Source: Schistocephalus solidus (taxonomy: Eukaryota > Platyhelminthes > Cestoda > Diphyllobothriidea > Diphyllobothriidae). Taken from it: a DNA stretch of 64,000 nucleotides. Below, piece by piece: positions 63,601 through 64,000 of this stretch. The notes beneath the pieces are model-generated. The model made no database searches and had not been told where the DNA came from. It was given only the letters and a program-made list of their open reading frames with translations. The first letter of the stretch is position 1. Each line of letters begins with the position of its first letter. The DNA lies in NCBI GenBank assembly GCA_017591395.1, contig WEDG01011437.1:1-64000 (forward strand), read 5' to 3'. The translations under genes and the position numbers were made by a program.

Positions 63601-63905
63601 TGTTGCATGTCTGAAAATTTAGCAGTATAATTCGTGGAGTCGTTACGTTATGAAAACATAGGAACAAGATGAGGATAATGTTCAATGGATACCATCTACT
63701 ACTGTACCCAGACCTCACCAGGACAAAATTACAAAGCTCCTGCAATCTAACCAGGCATTTAGTGGTATTGGCTCAAAACGGCCAACTTTGAGGCACAGAG
63801 AGCGACAAAATCACTCTTACTTGTCCAGCTTCTCCGAAAAGTAGGTGCCCAAACAAGGCTTCGAAGTTCTCCTTGAAAGTCGTTTTAATGGAATTTTTGA
63901 TGAAC
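27397..63905 (-). CDS. DNAH7: Axonemal inner-arm dynein heavy chain, DNAH7 type (C-terminal ~1800 aa)
   Basis: Microtubule motor subunit of ciliary and flagellar inner dynein arms. The window holds 22 exon positions (about 5.4 kb coding); the tail, linker and AAA1-3 lie beyond 64000. Order seen: AAA4 with P-loop GVGGSGRQS and Walker B FLITD; stalk helix 1, microtubule-binding domain, stalk helix 2; AAA5 with [14 protein letters not shown] and [44 protein letters not shown]6 with [10 protein letters not shown] and [26 protein letters not shown]-terminal domain ending [12 protein letters not shown] and stop. Text such as [12 protein letters not shown] and [14 protein letters not shown] favours DNAH7 over DNAH3/DNAH12, judged from memory of the family. 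Introns are GT-AG except one likely GC-AG. There are four single-base frame conflicts in homopolymers. One exon is duplicated in tandem (46474-46957). Confidence 0.93.
27668..28812 (-). other. Last dynein intron (w21)
   Basis: 1.14 kb. An open plus-strand frame at 28189-28569 (126 codons, [13 protein letters not shown] start) is unrecognised. Confidence 0.45.
28813..28904 (-). CDS. DNAH7: Dynein exon w21
   Basis: [20 protein letters not shown] then [10 protein letters not shown]. It matches the DGAYxxGLxLDGxRW motif of dynein C-termini. Phase 0 in, 2 out. Confidence 0.93.
30054..30072 (+). repeat. Poly-C run (19)
   Basis: An uninterrupted C run. It is followed by a 14-bp inverted pair (AAGGCCACCTG near 30090 and CAGGTGGCCCTT near 30150). 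Confidence 0.95.
30843..31032 (+). mobile_element. SINE family A, headless copy with 3' block
   Basis: The body GGTATGACTGGCTGATGACG and CCAGAAATGGCCATTCCGGT runs to about 30943, followed by the 3' block to 31032. There is no tRNA-like head. Confidence 0.65.
31074..31263 (+). mobile_element. SINE family A, best-preserved copy
   Basis: The tRNA-like head (CGAGCCCGTTGCTTAATGG, GTCGCGGGTTCGAATCCC) is followed by the body GGGTATGACTGGCTGATGAC and ends in a (TA)n tail at 31248-31263. An 11-bp unit (GACCGCTAATG) is duplicated inside the body. It lies 130 bp from dynein exon w20, in antisense. Confidence 0.8.
31393..31530 (-). CDS. DNAH7: Dynein exon w20
   Basis: 46 codons: [40 protein letters not shown] and FDFE. 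C-terminal domain. Phase 0 at both ends. Confidence 0.96.
31777..31980 (-). CDS. DNAH7: Dynein exon w19, frame broken
   Basis: With w18 it starts [10 protein letters not shown], which matches the family. The literal frame then meets a stop, and one missing base in the AAA run 31952-31954 (TTT in sense) restores [39 protein letters not shown] and ERLKFLQ. Exon length is one short of expectation. Confidence 0.88.
32488..32777 (-). CDS. DNAH7: Dynein exon w18
   Basis: [20 protein letters not shown], then [20 protein letters not shown] and [20 protein letters not shown]. Phase 0 in, 2 out. Confidence 0.95.
32778..36419 (-). other. Dynein intron w17
   Basis: 3.64 kb. It is mostly the antisense Ty3/gypsy fragment, plus a SINE-A body relic at 33178-33232 (minus). 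Confidence 0.75.
33470..35890 (+). mobile_element. Ty3/gypsy LTR-retrotransposon fragment, antisense in a dynein intron
   Basis: A gag-like region lies at about 33880-34500 in two frames, with a frame change near 34140. Aspartic protease text [14 protein letters not shown] is at about 34640. Reverse transcriptase at 35008-35622 has [31 protein letters not shown] and the catalytic FDDVLV. At about 35780-35860 comes [12 protein letters not shown], the RT-RNase H connection. No RNase H, integrase, LTR or primer-binding site was found, so the element is truncated and frame-broken. It lies between dynein exons w17 and w18 on the opposite strand. Confidence 0.88.
36420..36630 (-). CDS. DNAH7: Dynein exon w17, one surplus base at its 5' edge
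   Basis: [33 protein letters not shown] and [20 protein letters not shown] to EFIR. The acceptor CAG is followed by GGTACCC, while w16 ends in phase 0 and needs GTACCC. The exon length is one over a multiple of three. A surplus G in the GGG run at 36624-36626 region, or an unusual splice, explains it. Confidence 0.88.
36631..38022 (-). other. Dynein intron w16
   Basis: 1.39 kb, with no recognised content. Confidence 0.5.
38023..38184 (-). CDS. DNAH7: Dynein exon w16
   Basis: 54 codons: [40 protein letters not shown] and [13 protein letters not shown]. This segment belongs to the region after AAA6. Acceptor CTTCAG, donor GTGAGC, phase 0 out. Confidence 0.95.
38185..42112 (-). other. Dynein intron w15
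   Basis: 3.9 kb, the largest intron in the window. It holds a 170-codon open frame on the plus strand at 41109-41621 and a 151-codon frame at 40173-40628; neither is recognised. No clear transposon motif was seen. Confidence 0.45.
41109..41621 (+). other. Unexplained 170-codon open frame in a dynein intron
   Basis: It starts [20 protein letters not shown] and ends [10 protein letters not shown]. It is antisense to the dynein gene. No known domain, signal peptide or membrane segment is apparent, and no second copy was noticed in this window. It may be a chance frame, a transposon gag-like fragment or a nested gene. Confidence 0.25.
42113..42253 (-). CDS. DNAH7: Dynein exon w15
   Basis: 47 codons: [39 protein letters not shown] and GCPERQP. 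Phase 0 at both ends. The preceding intron is only 117 bp. Confidence 0.96.
42371..42776 (-). CDS. DNAH7: Dynein exon w14 (AAA6), frame broken
   Basis: [20 protein letters not shown], then [20 protein letters not shown]. One excess base in the AAAA run 42594-42597 (TTTT in sense) switches frame. After removal it continues [38 protein letters not shown] and WLTSYPSPK. Exon length is one over the phase expectation. Confidence 0.9.
43190..43600 (+). repeat. Dispersed repeat C copy
   Basis: It runs from the GGGACGATGACCTGCGAGTG end to CAACCTTCCAAGTTACAGC. It matches 22235-22600 in the same orientation and 9440-9853 in reverse. No coding domain is recognised in its open frames. Confidence 0.7.
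44310..44520 (+). repeat. Diverged MITE-like copy with TTAGGG-like core
   Basis: GACACGGGAACATGAACCGC near 44341 resembles the terminal region of the elements at 58 and 62 kb, followed by GGTTAAGGTTAGGG units. The far end carries GACACGGAAATA. Ends are not well defined. Confidence 0.45.
44639..44942 (-). CDS. DNAH7: Dynein exon w13
   Basis: [20 protein letters not shown] then [20 protein letters not shown] and [10 protein letters not shown]. This conserved segment leads into AAA6. Phase 2 in (completing Val with w12a or Met with w12b), 0 out. Confidence 0.96.
44943..46473 (-). other. Dynein intron after the duplicated exons
   Basis: 1.53 kb. It contains the LINE 3' tail relic at 46141-46200. 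An open plus-strand stretch at 45075-45431 is unrecognised. Confidence 0.5.
46141..46200 (-). mobile_element. CR1-like LINE 3' tail, reverse copy
   Basis: The reverse complement carries the CTTAATAAAACTGAA end and part of the preceding conserved 3' UTR seen at 1085-1175. It lies in a dynein intron. It is only about 60 bp, so only the family assignment is possible. Confidence 0.55.
46474..46614 (-). CDS. DNAH7: Dynein exon w12b (distal member of a duplicated exon pair)
   Basis: 141 nt, same phases as w12a, acceptor TGTCAG and donor GTGAGT. The 48 residues start [20 protein letters not shown] and end [15 protein letters not shown] is closer to the family consensus. Either copy alone joins w11 to w13 in frame. 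Both together would also stay in frame but would repeat a conserved segment, so mutually exclusive use is the more likely outcome. Confidence 0.92.
46817..46957 (-). CDS. DNAH7: Dynein exon w12a (proximal member of a duplicated exon pair)
   Basis: 141 nt, phase 2 in and 2 out. With split codons it encodes 48 residues starting [20 protein letters not shown] and ending ILCAQISV. It has its own acceptor (TATTAG) and donor (GTAAGT). It shares 30 of 48 residues with w12b, 202 bp downstream. Compared with vertebrate DNAH7 (recalled) this copy is the more divergent one, with HRITFAF where the family has a KLLFSF-like stretch. It lies between AAA5 and AAA6. Confidence 0.92.
46958..48030 (-). other. 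Dynein intron w11
   Basis: 1.07 kb. A telomere-like tract lies at 47270-47390. Nothing else is recognised. Confidence 0.55.
47270..47390 (+). repeat. Degenerate TTAGGG-like tract
   Basis: Units such as GGTTTAAAGTTAGGGTTGGG and GTGTTAGGGTTAGG. No flanking terminal repeats were identified. Confidence 0.6.
48031..48203 (-). CDS. DNAH7: Dynein exon w11
   Basis: [38 protein letters not shown] and [13 protein letters not shown]. Phase 0 in, 2 out. It ends AG before GTGAGC, splitting the Ser shared with both copies of the next exon. Confidence 0.96.
48611..48803 (-). CDS. DNAH7: Dynein exon w10
   Basis: [20 protein letters not shown], then [20 protein letters not shown] and ILKKQA. It ends at a GC donor (GCG before GCAAGT) that gives the family spacing to VAEDTQKK. 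No GT donor in the vicinity keeps frame. Phase 2 in, 0 out. Confidence 0.9.
48804..50456 (-). other. Dynein intron w9
   Basis: 1.65 kb. A SINE-A body relic lies at 50193-50245 (plus) and a diverged SINE-A 3' block near 49107-49177. No exon evidence was found despite an open stretch at 49439-49648. Confidence 0.5.
50457..50649 (-). CDS. DNAH7: Dynein exon w9 (AAA5)
   Basis: [39 protein letters not shown] and ILVAKEK. Phase 1 in, 2 out. The preceding intron is short (147 bp). Confidence 0.96.
50797..51011 (-). CDS. DNAH7: Dynein exon w8 (AAA5)
   Basis: [40 protein letters not shown] and [20 protein letters not shown]. Highly conserved AAA5 core. Phase 2 in, 1 out. Confidence 0.96.
51012..52195 (-). 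other. Dynein intron w7
   Basis: 1.18 kb with no recognised content. Confidence 0.5.
52196..52866 (-). CDS. DNAH7: Dynein exon w7 (MTBD end, stalk helix 2, AAA5 start)
   Basis: Largest exon. [20 protein letters not shown] belongs to the microtubule-binding tip. [20 protein letters not shown] is returning coiled coil. [33 protein letters not shown] and [18 protein letters not shown] enter AAA5. It ends in a split Trp that joins PLMIDPQGQ. Phase 0 in, 2 out. Confidence 0.97.
53115..53370. mobile_element. SINE family B, inverted pair
   Basis: A minus copy (53115-53205, B-box side AGAATCCCACCGAGGC) faces a plus copy (53264-53370, GGAGCCTCGTAAGTCAGG with GGGGTCGAATCCCACCGAG). Both are diverged. 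Confidence 0.6.
53780..54170 (-). repeat. Dispersed repeat C copy
   Basis: It shares both the CTAAACGGGCCGCG end with 23630-23720 and the GGTCGAACTGTCG end with 9853 and 23995. Confidence 0.7.
54475..54730 (+). mobile_element. SINE family B, long copy
   Basis: It matches 19141-19415 through both the pre-head sequence (GGCCCATGCGTGATTAA, CTCCCGGTGGGGC) and the tRNA-like head (GGCTTCGTAGTTCAGGGG, GCGGGTTCGACTCTCACC). Confidence 0.65.
55243..55350 (+). mobile_element. SINE family B, partial copy
   Basis: It keeps only the T-arm (GGGGGTTCGAATTCAATCAA) and the tail with TTTTTCACAATTGAGTCAAA. Confidence 0.55.
55622..56146 (-). CDS. DNAH7: Dynein exon w6 (stalk helix 1, MTBD start), frame broken
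   Basis: [20 protein letters not shown] begins the coiled coil. The literal frame stops after ADASKP near 55923, but one missing base in the TTT run 55931-55933 (AAA in the sense strand) restores [47 protein letters not shown] and [14 protein letters not shown]. The exon length is one short of the phase expectation, which supports a 1-nt loss. Confidence 0.88.
56147..57316 (-). other. Dynein intron w5
   Basis: 1.17 kb. It contains a CCTTAACCC-type telomere-like tract at 56510-56600. An open plus-strand frame at 56992-57444 overlaps exon w5 and is a shadow at its end; it is otherwise unexplained. Confidence 0.5.
56510..56600 (-). repeat. Degenerate TTAGGG-like tract (CCCTAA strand)
   Basis: Units such as ACCCTTAACCCCAACCCC and CCTTAACCGTTAAC in a dynein intron. 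Confidence 0.55.
57317..57570 (-). CDS. DNAH7: Dynein exon w5 (start of stalk)
   Basis: [20 protein letters not shown] through [19 protein letters not shown] to [18 protein letters not shown] and the start of the stalk coiled coil. Phase 0 in, 2 out. The acceptor AAAAAG is decided by the conserved PWPEDAL. Confidence 0.93.
57571..58710 (-). other. Dynein intron w4
   Basis: 1.14 kb. It contains MITE-like copy 58099-58496 close to the w4 end. Nothing else was seen. Confidence 0.6.
58099..58496 (+). mobile_element. MITE-like element, copy 1
   Basis: 398 bp bounded by terminal inverted repeats of about 39 bp: left GATGCCCTGTATGACCGCC, right (reverse complement) GATGCCTTGTATGGCCACC, with about 6 mismatches overall. 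The interior (58190-58390) is a run of irregular TTAGGG-like units. It has no coding capacity. A clear target-site duplication was not seen. Confidence 0.75.
58711..59076 (-). CDS. DNAH7: Dynein exon w4 (AAA4 Walker B)
   Basis: 122 codons. [19 protein letters not shown] carries the AAA4 Walker B. Then [37 protein letters not shown] and CCTIDWFM. Phase 0 at both ends. Confidence 0.95.
59077..60159 (-). other. Dynein intron w3
   Basis: 1.08 kb. It contains a short repeat (CAAGGCCACCTGTAATAC near 59605) also present at 30090. A purine-rich stretch at 59690-59860 is open on the plus strand but has no recognisable product. Confidence 0.5.
60160..60352 (-). CDS. DNAH7: Dynein exon w3 (AAA4 P-loop)
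   Basis: [18 protein letters not shown] then [18 protein letters not shown] gives the AAA4 Walker A, followed by [19 protein letters not shown]. Phase 2 in, 0 out, donor GTGAAT. Confidence 0.95.
60353..61568 (-). other. Dynein intron w2
   Basis: 1.2 kb. It includes a diverged repeat-C piece (60930-61150, with GTCGAGACAGAGTCAAGAAG) and a short (TATG)n run at 61500-61516. Confidence 0.55.
61569..61747 (-). CDS. DNAH7: Dynein exon w2
   Basis: [20 protein letters not shown] leads to [20 protein letters not shown], the conserved approach to AAA4. Phase 0 in, 2 out. Confidence 0.92.
61748..63820 (-). other. Dynein intron w1
   Basis: 2.07 kb. It contains the MITE-like element 61918-62320. The rest (62321-63820) shows nothing recognised. 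Confidence 0.6.
61918..62320 (-). mobile_element. MITE-like element, copy 2 (inverted relative to copy 1)
   Basis: 403 bp, homologous end to end with 58099-58496 but reversed. Ends are GGGATGCCTTGTATGGCCG and (reverse complement) GAATGCCTTTCCTGACCGCC. The interior reads CCTAACCC-like units. The two copies lie about 3.4 kb apart in opposite orientation around dynein exons w2-w4. Confidence 0.75.
63821..63905 (-). CDS. DNAH7: Dynein exon w1
   Basis: First exon in the window (85 nt, phase 2 in, 0 out). It encodes [20 protein letters not shown] before the AAA4 module. Acceptor TTTCAG, donor GTAAGA. Confidence 0.82.
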
Positions 63906-64000
63906 CTGAAACGAAAACGGTCAGCTCGTTAAACGCTTGGACTATAGGCACGTGGTGACCCATAAAAGGGGACAATGAATGAAGTTACCAACTATGGAAA

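Noticed and set aside
1..64000. CRISPR arrays, operons, ribosome binding sites or prophage
   Set aside because: None seen. Spliced genes and retroelements show the DNA is eukaryotic nuclear.

Overview
The window looks like flatworm (Platyhelminthes) nuclear DNA, most likely from a cestode. That assignment is an inference from three things: very short introns beside kilobase introns, degenerate non-LTR retrotransposons whose coding region runs into C2H2 zinc-finger repeats, and dense tRNA-derived SINEs. There are no bacterial features. Two conserved protein-coding genes lie tail to tail and are separated by about 5.8 kb of retroelement debris.

Gene 1 (+ strand, 7142-21624) is a complete BRIP1/FANCJ-type iron-sulfur DNA helicase in 14 exons. 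Its seven introns before exon 8 are mostly only 31-51 nt, whereas the introns after exon 9 are 1.3-3.6 kb. All splice phases agree. One extra base in helicase motif VI breaks the frame. A decayed copy of exon 12 and its downstream intron sits at about 3130-3800, upstream of the gene.

Gene 2 (- strand, 63905 down to 27397, 5' part outside the window) encodes the C-terminal ~1800 residues of an axonemal inner-arm dynein heavy chain of the DNAH7 type. It runs from before AAA4 through the stalk and microtubule-binding domain, AAA5 and AAA6 to the stop codon, in 22 exon positions. One position is a tandem pair of exons, both 141 nt with identical phase and 30/48 identical residues. This pair is the best candidate here for an undescribed alternative-splicing switch. 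One intron appears to be GC-AG. Four single-base frame breaks occur in short homopolymers; assembly error is the simplest explanation.

Repeats fill the rest. At 230-1531 there are two 3' ends of a CR1-like LINE. At 3830-6350 (-) there is a near-complete degraded endonuclease/RT LINE. The region 22960-25190 (-) holds the 3' half of a related LINE ending in zinc fingers and interrupted by another repeat. The large intron at 32778-36419 carries an antisense Ty3/gypsy fragment. At 58099-58496 and 61918-62320 there are inverted copies of a TIR-bearing, MITE-like element with a telomere-repeat-like interior. Two tRNA-derived SINE families and a ~400-bp dispersed repeat occur throughout. The two genes (DNA repair and ciliary motility) have no obvious functional link.
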